DNA from: Planctomycetota bacterium
GTDB taxonomy: Bacteria > Planctomycetota > J058
NCBI GenBank assembly: GCA_019636275.1
Contig: JAHBXY010000008.1
Location: forward strand, 36,956-100,955
Reading direction: 5' to 3'
DNA length: 64,000 bases
Part shown: positions 1 to 12,000 of the stretch, one piece after another
Position numbering within the stretch: the first letter of the stretch is position 1
How the letters are laid out: each line of letters starts with the position of its first letter
Program-made: the position numbers and the translations under genes
Notes under the pieces: generated by a model
Told to the model about the DNA's origin: nothing
The model's database searches: none
The model's input: the letters and a program-made list of their open reading frames with translations, nothing else

Positions 1-3000
1 ACGAGCGCCTCGTTCCCGGCCAGGGCCAGGGTCGAGCCGTCCGCGACCTGCAGGGCCGTCTGGCCGGTCGCGTTCGTCGCGCGCACGCCCGCGCCGAGCG
101 TCACCGTCGTGCCGTTGGTGAGGGTCACCCGCCCGAAGCTCGAGGTGGCCGTGCCGCTCCAGGCCTGGGTCGTGCCCTGGAAGACCACCCCGCCGCCGTT
201 GGCCGCCGTGACCTGCCCCGTGTCGGTCACCAGTACGTCCCCGGAGGCGACGAGGGTGCCCGTTCCTAGGGCCAGCACGCCCGCGTTGGCCGGGCCGCTG
301 ACGGCCACCCGCCGCGAGACGGTCAACGTGTTGCCGTTCAGGGCGAGGGTGCCGGCGGAGACGAACACGCCGTCGTTGACCGGGTCGGTGCTGGTCGAGT
401 GGTCGACGTTCAGCGCGCCCATGAGCGTGATCGTGCCGCCGGTGTAGCCGTTCACGGTGAGCCTCCTCAGCTGGAGGCCCACGAGGTCCATGGTGCTGGT
501 GAGGCCGACCGCGCTCGGGAACTCGACCGTGTCGCCGTTCTGCGGCGCGTCGTTGGTCCAGTTCCCGTCGGCCGACCAGGCCGTGTTCCCGCCGGGGGCC
601 GCGCCCGTCCACTGGGTGGTCTTGGCCGCGAACGCCCAGCCCGTGTTGTTGCCCAGGTCGCTCGAGTTCGTCGCCGTCCGCGGGACTCCGGCGCCCGTCG
701 TCAGCGAGTCGCGCAGGTTCGCGAAGTCGACCGTGATCGTGCCGCCGGCCGTGAGGTCGAGGACCCACTGCCCGGCCGGCGCGCCGCCGCCGAGGTTCTG
801 GTCGCGCAGCTCGCTCCGGTTACCGACCGCGCCCTGGACGGTGAACGTCCCGGTCGCGCCGACGGCGACCGTCTGCCCCTCGGCGAACACGAGCGTGAGC
901 GCGTTGGCGGTGAAGATGAGCTCGCCGTTGACGGCGATCCCGGCGCCGAAGGTGTGCGTGCGGCCGTTGGCGCTGGAGTTGCCGAGCGTGGGCACGGGCG
1001 ACCCCGTGGCGATCGAGACCGCCCCGACGATCGAGGTGTTCGTCGCCAGGTCGAGGTCGCCCAGGGTCATCGTCACGGTGCCGAGCACCGTGGTGGTGCC
1101 GGCGCCCTGGAGGCGCAGGCGCCCGGTCCCGCCGGCGTTCAGCGTGAGCGCGCCCATCCGGAGGTCGCTCGTGCCGGTCACCTGCGTGTTGGCGCCCTGG
1201 ACGCGCACGGCGCCGAAGCCCTGGCCGGCGGTCACGCCGGCGCCGGACCAGCTCTGCGCCGCGCCGCCGGCGAAGACGAGGGTGCCCGTGGCGTGGTCGA
1301 CCCAGCCGGCGCCCGTGATCGCCAGGTTCCGGTTGACCGTCGTGTCCCCGGCGCCCTCCTCGTAGGCCCCCGCCGTGACCGTCAGGTCGCGCACCTGCAC
1401 GGCCCCGGCGCCGGCCCGGACGACGGCGGTGGTGCCGTTGATGACCAGGTCGCGCGAGAGCGTCAGGGGCTGGTCGTTCGTCAGGAGGTCGAGCTGCGTG
1501 TCGACCTCGACGGTGATCGCCTCGGCGATCAGCGGCGAGGTCGGCCGCGCGATGGTGCCGGCGGTCGTGAGCAGGATGTCGCCCAGGTTCGCCGTCGAGG
1601 CGATCGTCTGCACGACGCCGCCCTCGAGCACCAGGAGCCCCTGCCCCTCCGTGGCGGCGTCGTTCCAGGTGCCCGCGACCGCGATGTTCCCTCGCACCAC
1701 GAGCCGGCCCGCGCCCTCGGTGAGGACGCCGCCCGCGTCCACGGTCAGCCCGCCGCCCACGTTCAGGGCCACGGCGGGCGCCCCGATCCCGGCCCCCAGC
1801 ACCAGGACGCCCGTCCCGTTCACCTCGACGCTCGGGGCGTTCACGCGCCCGTTGCCGCCGTTCAGCGTGCCCGTGGTGCCGACCGTCTCGGCGGGGTCGC
1901 CGACGTTCAGCGCGCCCACGTTGAGCGTGTGCGCGCTCTGCACGTTCACGGCGCCGTGGATGATCGTCATGGCGCCGGTGGTCACGGTCACGCTCCCCGC
2001 TGCGGGGAGCTGGAGGGTCCCCGTGCTCAGCGGGCCGACGGTGCCGATCGTCACGGCCCCGAGCGTCGAGGCCCCGCCGAGGTTCAGGACGGCGCCGTCG
2101 CGCACCGCGACGGCGCCCATCGTCAAACCGGTGGTCGCGTTGACCACGGTGCTCGCGCCCTGGACCCGGATTTGGCCGAAGCTCTGTCCGGCGGTGTTGT
2201 CGGTCCACGTCTGCACGGCGCCGCCATCGAACACGAGCACGCCCGCCGCGTCGACCCACTGGCTGGCGGCGCCCTGGAGCAGCAGGGCGCCGGCGACGCG
2301 CGTCTCGCCGCTGCCCTCCTCGTAGCGGCCGCCCGACTGGATCGTGAGGCCCCCGGTGCGCACGCTCAGCCCGGTGGTCCCGGCGTCGGCCCCGGAGCCG
2401 CCCACCAGCCTGGCGGTGTTGCCCGTGACGACGATGGACTGCGTGGCGGTGAGCGTGAACTGGCGGTTGGGCTCGTTCAGCGCGACGACGCCGCCGGTGG
2501 CGACGGTCAGCTCGCTGCAGAAGATGTCCGAGCTCGGCTTGACCGACGACAACACGCGCACGCGGCCCACGTTCACCGGGCCGGACCAGTTCTGCTCGAT
2601 GCCGTCGAAGCGCAGCTCGCCCGCGCCCGAGATCCAGGCGCCGGCCGTCACGTTCAGGTCGCCCTTGACGTGCAGGATGTGGCCGTTGAGGTCGACCGTG
2701 CCGTTCAGCAGGGTCAGCGACTGGACGCACAGGCTCGACTGCAGGCGGAAGGTGGTCGCGTTACCGCCGGCGTCGCCGATCACGACGGGCGGGAGGCAGG
2801 CGCTCAGGCCGTTGGCCGCGTCGGTGACGTCGATCGTCCCCGAGCCGTCGAAGACGAGCTGGGCGCCCGCGCCGACGTTGAAGGACTGGTTGTTGCCGTC
2901 GAACGCGAGCGAAGGCCCGCGCGCGAACAGCTTCACCCCCGTGTCGAGGTTCAGCGTGCCCGAGTTCAACTCGAGCTGGCTCAGCACGGTCAGGTCTCGC

Positions 3001-6000
3001 AGGAGCGTGAGCGTGCCGGTGTAGCCGGCCTGCAGCCGCAGGTGGAGGAGGGTAAGCGAGGTGTTGGCCGGGTTGCCGTTGTAGATGCTGTTGCCGACGG
3101 ACGTGCCGTCGAAGATGACCTCGTCGCCGTTGACCGGCGCGCCGTTGGTCCAGGTGCCCGCGTCCCAGGTCTGGTTGTTGCCGTTCCAGGTGGTGGTCTT
3201 GGACGTGACCGACCAGTTCACGCAGTCGGAGAGGAGGCTGTTGGCCGCGCTCAGCGGCAGCACAGTTGCTCCGGCGCCCTGCTCGGACGCCTCCGACTGC
3301 ACGATCTCCGCGCCCGAGACCAGGAAGTTGCCGCCGGTCACGACGCTCTTGTCGACGCGGATGTGCCACCGCTGGTTCGAGTTGCCGGACTGGCCGGTGT
3401 TCGTGTCCTGCAGCTTGATCGCCGGCGTACCGCCGTTCACGATGAAGCGGCCGCCGGACACCACGTCCACGCCAAAGGGGGGCGTGTTTCCCTGGCGGAA
3501 GACGACGGTGTGCCCCGCACCGGATGCCTCGAAGGTGCCGGCCACCTCGAGCGTGGTCTGGAACGTGTGCGTCCGGCTCGCCGGGAGCGCGGGCAGGCGC
3601 AGCGTGGTGTTCGCGCCCACCGTGGTCACGCCGGTGATGTTGCTGCTCGCCGCGATCTCCAGCGTCCCGCTCCCCGACAGGGAGAGGGTGGCGCTGAGGG
3701 CCCAGGTCTGGGCGCCGGAGACCGTCGCCGTGCCGCCGGTCTTGGTCACGCTCACGGCGCGGAAGCTGTTCACGTTCGCGCCCAGGGTGATCGCCTGGTT
3801 GGCGGCGCCCGCGAGCGTCAGGCTGGCGCCGGTGTTGAACGTGAGCGTGCCGGTGGCGCCGTTGAGGTCGCCCTGGACCGTGAGGACGAAGGTGTTGCCG
3901 ACCGTGAGGGACCCGGTGCCCTGGAGGTCGAGCGCCTCGCAGTTGACGCTCGAGGCCGTGGTCACCGAGCCGCCCGTCTCGATGGCCACGTCGCCCACGA
4001 AGACGTCGCCCGTCCAGGTGCGCGCGGCGCCGACGAACACGACCACGCCCGCGCCCGGAGTGGCGTTGTCGCTCCAGGTCGCGCCCGTCGCGTTCAGGTT
4101 GCCCTGGACGCGCAGGTTGCCGGCGCCGTCCTCGGTCAGCGCGCCGCTGACGGTCAGGTTGCCGTTGACGCTCAGGGCGACGCCGGTGATCCCGGCGCCC
4201 GTGCGCAGGTGGCCGCCGGCGTTCACGGTCACCGCGCCGGTCGTGGCGAGCTGACCCGCCGCCCCGGTGTTGAGCGTCCCGGTGTTCGCGCCCGCGGCGC
4301 CGACGGTGACGGCGCCGGTGTTCGTCTGGCCGGCCAGGGTCAACGACGCGCCGGCCCCGTTGACCGTCAGGGTCCCCATGGTCAGGGCCGTCGTGGCGGT
4401 GCGGGCGCCACCGCTCACGGTGACGGCGCCGAAGTTCTGCCCGGCGCTGTTGTCCGTCCAGGTGCCCGCGGCAGTGAACGTCGTGCTCAGGGTGGCGGCG
4501 TTGGTGATCGTGCCCGTCGCCCCGACGACCAGGTTGCCTGCCACCGACAGGGTCGAGCCGGCGGTCGCGCCGTTCAGGACGCCGTTGAGGGCCACCGCGC
4601 CGGAGGACGCGAGCGTCCGGCTCGAGAGGGCGACCGTGGCGCCGTCGGCGACGGTCATGCCGGCCGCGGCGACGTTCGAGCCGAGCGTCGTCGTCCCGGC
4701 GTTCACGGTGACCGGGCCGAAGCTCGTGACGTTGGCGCCGCTCCAGGAGGCGCTCGCCGCGAAGACGATGGCGCCGCTGTTCGGAACGACGCCGTTCACG
4801 CCGCCGGCGACGACCAGGTTGCCGTTCAGCGTCAGCGTCTTCTGCGGCAGCCCGCCCAGGTTCACGGCACCGGCGTTCACCTGGAGCGAGGCGACCGCGA
4901 CCGACGAGCCCAGCGTGACCGTGCCCGCGCCGGTGACCAGGGTCACGGGGCCGAAGGTGGCCACGCTCGCGCCGGTCCACGTGCCCGTGCCGCTGAAGTC
5001 GACCGACCCGGTCCCCGGCGTGAAGCCAGCCCCGACGACCGTCAGGCCGCCGCTCGTCGTCAGCTTGTGGCTGACGAGGCCGAGCGAGGCCGTGTTCGCC
5101 GTCACGTCCAGCGAGCGCGCCGTCACGGCCGAGCCCAGCGTCACGGCGGCGTTGCCGGTCACGTCCACGTCGCCGAACGTGGCCACGTTCGCGCCGCTCC
5201 AGGTCCCGCCCGTCCCGGCGAAGTCGACCGACCCGGTCGCGCCCGGCGTGAAGTTGCTGCCGACGACCGTCAGGCCGCCGCGCGTCGTGAGCTTGTGGTT
5301 GTTCAGGGCGATCCCGGCGGTGCCCACGGTCACGTCGAGCGAGTCGCAGGTGACGGCCGACTGCAGCGTCACCGCGGCGCTCGCGACGACGTCGACGTCG
5401 CCGAACGTGGTCACGCCCGACCCGCTCCAGTTGCCCGTCCCCGTGAACTCGACCGACGGCGTGCCGGCGGTGTTGGCGGTGAAGCTGTTGCCGGCCACGG
5501 TCAGGCCGCCGCCGGTCCGCAGGAGGAACCCGTTGAGGTCGAGCGCGCCGGCGCTCACGACGACCCCGCCGCCGGCCACGGTCAGGCCGCCGAGCGTCAC
5601 CGAGGCGGCGGCCGCGTTCACCGTCAGCGCGCCGCTCAGGGTGGCGGCGCCGGCGAAGGTGTACGCCGCGCCGCCGGTGATCGTCACGCCGCCGTAGGTG
5701 GTGTTCGTCGTCGGGATCGTGACCGCCGTCGCGCTGGCGAAGACCGTCGTCCCGGTGCCCGTGAAGGTGCCGCCGACGATCAGCGGGGTGGTCGTGCCGT
5801 CGCCGAGGATCGTCAGCGTCTGGGCGTTGTCGAGGAAGGTGTTGGCCGTGACCACGTTCAGCGAGCGGACCGTCGCGCCGCCCGTGAGCTGCACCCGCGT
5901 GGCGACGCCGCCCTGGACGCGCACGGCGCCGACGCCGTCCGCCCCGGCGCCCGAGCCGCTCCACTGCTGCTCGGTCCCGACGCCGCCGGCGCCGTCGAAC

Positions 6001-9000
6001 ACGAGCACGCCGGCCGCGTCCAGCCAGGACGCCGTGCCGGCGACCGTCAGGTTCCCCGAGACGCGGGTGTCGCCGGCGCCCTCGTCGTAGCGCCCCGTTC
6101 CGGTGAGCGTGAGGTGCTGCGTGCGGACCGTCGTCACACCCGGCGCGCCGCCGGGGTTGTTCGCCACGAGCCGGCCCACGTCGGCGCCGGTGCCGCTGAC
6201 CGAGAGGGTCCCGGTCGTCACGGTCAGCATGAACGCCGCAACGTCCAGCGTCTCGGCGTCGGTCACCTCGACGCCCAGGGTCGTCACGTCGCTGGCGAGC
6301 TGCACGTAGGTCGCGAGGCCGGCAGGCCGGTCGACCTGCACCTCGCCGACGTTCACCGACCCCTGCCAGGTCTGCGGCGTGCCCGCCGTGCCCGTGCCGG
6401 CGAAGACCAGCCGACCGGTCGTGTTGTTCGTCCACGTCCCGCCGCTCGCGACGACGTTGCCGGCGACGCGGGTGTGGCCGGCGCCCTCGGTGTAGGTGCC
6501 GGAGGAGAGCGTGAGGGCGCCCGTGGTGCTCGTCACGTCGACGGCGATCCCGCTCTGGCCGGCGCCCGCCGTGAGCGCGCCGCCGTTGATCGTCAGGGAG
6601 CCCGTGGTCAGCCGTCGGCCGCCCAGGTTCATGGCGCCCGTCGTGATCGTCGTCGTCCCGCCGCCCGCGACCGCCAGGTCCTGGGTGGCGAGGGAGAGCG
6701 TGCCGGTGTAGCCGTTGATCGTCAGGCTGCCGAGGGTCAGGCCGGCGATGTCGACGGTGCTGTTCCCGTTGCCGTTCGGAACGCCGACGCCGTCGAAGAT
6801 GACGGTGTCGCCCGAGTTCGGGACGCCGTTCGACCAGTTCGTGAACAGGCTCCACACGCCCGGGATCGCCGACCGCCAGGCCGTCGTCTTGGCCGGGAAC
6901 GTCCAGCCCAGGTTGCCGCCCGCGTCCTGGCTGTTCTGAGCCGTCTGGCCCGGATTGGCGTGGGAGTCGCGGATGATCAGGAACTGCGCGCTGAAGGTCA
7001 CACCTGCGTCGACCGCCAGCGTCCACCGCGTGCCGTTGGTCGCCTCGTCCTGGAGGGTGTTCGGGTTGCCCGCCGCGCCCTCGAGCGTGACGACCGCGCC
7101 CGCGCCCGTCGCGCTAACCGTCTCTCCCTCCTTGAAGGTCAGGGTCAGGTTGGTGGCGGTGAAGACGAACTGGCCGCCGGTGATCGTGACGCTGGCGCCG
7201 AACACGTGCGTGGCGCCGTTCGCCCCCGTGTTGCGCAGCCGCCCGTTCGCCGCGATCGACACGGCGCCGCCGAAGCTGCTCCCGCCCCCGAGCGCGACCA
7301 CGCCCTGCGTCACCGTGACCGTGCCCGTGACCGTCCAGGTCGCGCCGGTGACCGTGAGCACGTCGGCGGCGGCGGTCTTGTTCACGACCACGGCGCCGCC
7401 GAACGTGTTGGCCGCGCCCGTGAGCGTCAGCGTCTGCGCCCCGCCCTGGAACGTCACCGTGCCCGACTGCGCGAACGCGGTGGCGTTGGTCAGGTTCACG
7501 TTGCCCGCGAGGCCGACGGCCCCGGCGAGCGTCAGCGCGCGGGTCGTCCCGTTGGACCCGAACGAGACCCCGCCGCCGAGCGAGCCGCCCGACCCGCCGA
7601 GGGTCAGCGTCGCGTCGTTGTCGATCGACACGGCCCCCGTCACCGAGAGCGGGTTGTTCGCCCCGAGCGTCAGGCTCCCGCCGTTCAGGGTCAGCGCGCC
7701 GCCGACCGAGAGGGTCGCCGCCGCGCCGCTGGTCACGGTGCGCGTCCCGCCGGTCACCTGGACCGCCGGGAAGGTGGAGGCCGGACCGCCGAGCGTCAGC
7801 GTGCCGCCGGCCGTGAAGCGGACCTCACCGCCCGTGGCCGCGATCGAGCCGCCGGCGAAGTTCAGGTCGTTGGCGAAGCTCAGGATCGCGCCGTTCTGGA
7901 CGATCGCGCCCTGGACCGTGGCCGCCCCGGTGACGGTCAGGTTCCGGTCGGCGTCGCCGCCGTTCGGGCCGGACGTGTTGAACGTCGCGCCGGTGCCCAG
8001 CGTGAATGCCCCGCCGACGGTGATCGCGCCCTGCGGGCGGTGGGTCACGGTGCCCAGGAGCTGCAGCGCCCCGTAGGTGAGCGCGTTGACCTGCGTGTCG
8101 GCCGCCGTGGTCTGGAAGACGATCGTGCCCGTCGTCGTCACGGCGCCGCCCGTGATCACGAGCGGCGTGGCGCTCGCGCCCTCGAGCTCGAGGCGGTTGC
8201 CGTTCACGCTCAGCGTGCCGCTCTGGACGCTCACGCTGTTCGCGCTCACCGTGCCCTGGATCGAGACCGTGTTGCCGCCGCCCGGCGCGATCACGACGGG
8301 GCCGTAGTTGCGATCGGTCGCGGTGCCCCAGTTGCCCGTGCCGCTGAAGGTCAGCGTCGCGCCCGGCGTGTAGCCGTCCACCGTGAGGCCAGCGGCCACG
8401 TTCACGGTGCCGGCGCCGCTGGCGTCGACGCTGCCCGCGCCCGTGAGCGCGGCGCCCTGCACGACGAGCGCGCCGCCGTTCACGCGGACGGACTTGCCGG
8501 TGTTCACGGTCAGGCCGTTGCCGAACGTCGCCGGCGCCCCGGCGAGGTCGATGCCGGTCCCGGCCGACGTGTCGATCGTGACCGCCGTCGCGACGCTCAG
8601 CCCGCCGCCGCCGAGCGTCAGGGTGCCGGCGTTGGTGAGCGTCAGCGTGCCCGGCACGGTCCACAGCCCGGAGCCGGCCTGCTGCGTGATCCCGGCCGCG
8701 CCGATGGTCACGCTCCGGTACGTCCCGCCCGAGACCGTGACGGCCTGCGCCGGCGCCGCGCCCTTCGTGAAGGTGAGCGCGCCGGCGCCGGAGAAGCTGA
8801 CCCCGCTGCCGGCGGTCCAGTCGCCGCTGACCGACACCTGGCTCGTGCTGGCGACGAAGCCCGCGGTGTTCTGGAAGATCGCGTTGCCGTTGATCACGAC
8901 CGCCGCGCCCCCCGTGGTCAGGCTCGAGCCCGTCGTCCCGCCGTGGGCGACGACGAGGCCGTCCACGTCGAGCGCGTTGGCCGTCGAGAGCGTGACGAGG

Positions 9001-12000
9001 GTCCCCGAGTCGCCGGCGCCGACCTCCAGGGCGGCGTCGATCGTCGTCGCCGCGCCGACCGCGACCTGGACGGCGCCCGTGCGGGTCAGCCGGAGGCGCG
9101 CTCCCGGCGCGCCGCCGCCGAACGCGCCCGTGATCGTGACCCCGGCGCCGCCCACGGAGAGGACGTTCCCGCCCAGGAGGATCTGCCCCCCGGCCCCGGG
9201 CGTGAAGCTCAGGTTACCGCCCAGCGCGAGGTCGCCGTCCAGGGTGATCGTCTGGGCGTAGGTCGGGAAGACGAAGAGTCCGCCGATGGGCGAGATCGCG
9301 TTGACGCCGGTCGACGGCTGGTTCGTGGCTGCGTTGCTGGCGGCGTTGAAGACCGCCGCCTCCGTGGCGCTCGGGACGCTGCCGCCGCTCCAGTTCGCGC
9401 CGAGGCTCCAGGCGCCGGAGGTGCCGCCGAGCCAGATCCGGCCGAGCAGCCAGGTGTTCGTCGCCGTGGTGGTCGCGTCGAGCGTGGACGAGGTGGCGAG
9501 GAGCGGGACAGCGGTGCCGGCGCCCAGCGAGTCGACCACGCTCGCGGCGTTCACGGTGAACGCCACCGACGCATCCACCTCGAGGGTCCAGGTCGCGGCG
9601 TCGTCGGCCTCGTCGGTCAGCGTGATCGTCCCGACGCCGCCGTCGGCGGAGAAGGTGGCCGTCCCCTGGACTCGGACCGTCCGCCCCTCCTTGAACACGA
9701 GCTGCGTGCCGCTCCCGGAGAACGCGAACTCGCCGCCGCTGGCGATCGCGACCGAGTTCGTGGCGCCAGCGGAGAGGAACTCGTGCGTCTTGCCGGTCAC
9801 GACCGAGTTCTGGATGCGGCCGTCGGCCGCGACGCTCAGGCCCGCCGAGCCCCCGGTCAGGCGCGAGTGGACGCGCAGGTCCAGCGTGCCCGTGGTGATC
9901 GTGACGTCGGTCGGCTGGAACCGCTCGCTCGGGCCGGCGCTGGTGATGCGCACGATGTCGGTCTTGGCCGTGCGCTGGAGCGTGACGGCGCCGAAGGGCG
10001 TCGGCGCCGCGCCCGAGATCGTGACCGTCTGCGTGACCGCGGCGCCGCCGTTGAAGGTCAGCGCGCCCGGGTTCGTGTACGTGATGCCGACGAGGTTCAG
10101 GTCGGCGGCCAGGCTCACCGCGGCGCCGTTCTGGTTGAATGTCCCCCCGCCGGCCCCGGCGCTCAGGGTCCCCGAGAGCGTGGCCCCGCCGGTGCCGAGC
10201 ATGAGCGTTCCGGCCGTCGTCGCGTCGCCCAGGGTGACCGCGCCGCCGACGCTGAGGGCGTTGCCGAGGCTGAGCTGGACGCGGCCGCCGTTGATGACGG
10301 TCAGGGACCCGCCGATCGTGATCGGCGTACTGACCAAGACGCCGCTCGTCGTGTTCCCCGTGACCTGGACGTTCGCCAGCACGGCGTTGCCGTTGACCGC
10401 CAGGTCCTGCGCCACCAGCGGCGACGTCCCGTCGAAGACCAGGAGGCCGCCGGCGGTGAACGTCAGGGCCGCCTGGTTGCTGAAGTCCGCGTCGTTGAAG
10501 ACCTCGAGCCGGCCGGCGCCCATGGTGATCGTGCCCGTGCCGGTCAGGACGCTGTTCGTGACGTCGACCGTCCCGGCGCCGACGCTCGCGTTCAGCAGGC
10601 CGTTGACGGTCAGGTTCTGGGGCTGGAGGACGCCGCCCGCTCCCACGGTGACGGTCGCCCCGCTGTCGATCGTCGTCGCCGCCGTCGTGGTGAGCTGGTT
10701 CGCGCCCAGCGCGAGCACGCCCTGGTTGACGGTGAGCGAGGTGGCGGTCGTCGTCCCCGCCAGGTCGACCTGGTTCGTCCCCGCGCCCTTGTTGATCACG
10801 AGCGCGCCCAGGTTCTGGCCCGTTTTCGGCGTGAACGTCTGAGGCGTCGACGATCCGCTCAGGGTGAGCGTCCCCGTGGTCCAGGTGAAGTTCGTCAGGC
10901 CGTTGAAGTTCGCCGTGGCGCCGGCCACCGTCAGCGGGCGGGTGTTCATGGTCACCGTCCCGGTGCTGGCCGCGAGGAAGTCCCCGTTCAGCACGACGGC
11001 GCTGCTCGCCGCCGAGGCGTTCAGGGTGCCGTCGACCTCGGTCGAGCCGTTCACGGTGAGCGTCTGCCCGTTCACGACGAGCGTCCCGCCGACGACGTGC
11101 AGATTCCCGCCGACGGTGGTGGTGGCCAGGAGCGACACGTTGCCGCCGCTCTTGTCGATCGTCAGGGCGTTGAAGTCGGTGGCGAGGCTCGAGTTGATGG
11201 TCTGGTTGGCCCCGCCGATGAACGTGACCGGGCCGCTGAGGGTCCCGGCCGTCCGCGACCAGGCCCCGCCCTGGAACTCGACGGACGCGCCGGCGGCGCT
11301 CGCGTCGAGCGTGCCTCCCGACATGCTGAAGTTGCCGAGGATCGTGAGCTTCCTGCCGGCCGGAACGACGAGGTTGCCCGCCTGGATGGTCAAGTTCGTG
11401 ACGACGAGGTCCTGCCCGGCCGCGAGGGACAGCGAGCCCCCCGTCTTGTTGACGATGAGCGTGCCCGGGATCGTGGCCGAGGACTGAATCGTGGCGGTGT
11501 TGTTGTTGACGTAGGTGATCGTGCCGGTGCCCCCGAGGGTGCCGCCGGTGAAGGTGAAGTTGCCGCGGATGCTCAGGGCGCCGTCGATGACCAGGCCACC
11601 CGCCGCCCACCGCAGGCTCCCATCGTGCGCCCCAGCGCTCGTGATGGTCATCGTCCGGGTCGAGTCGATCGTCAGCGTGCCCGTGAAGTCGGCGACGGCG
11701 CTGTTGGCCGTCCCCGAGCGCAGCGAGCCCAGCGTGATGTTCGTCCCGAGGCTCGTGCAGTCACCCGCGGCCGCCGTGTTGGCGAAGAAGGCGCGGTCGT
11801 CCTGGCTGTTGGGGAAGTTCGTGCTCGTCCAGCGACCGTTGTTGTTCCAGGCCTGGTTCGAGCCCGTCCATTGCCCGTCGGCCGCGCTCGCCTGGGCTGC
11901 GCCGAAGGCGAGGCACAGCGCCGCCGCGATCGCAGGCTGCGCGCCTCCTGCCCGCCCATCACGCCCCGCCATGCCCTTCAGCCCGCGCGCGCTGCCAACC

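Noticed and set aside
2761..7026. Long minus-strand frame within the same region
   Set aside because: Different phase from the giant gene, Arg/His-rich low-complexity translation, no start site; a shadow.
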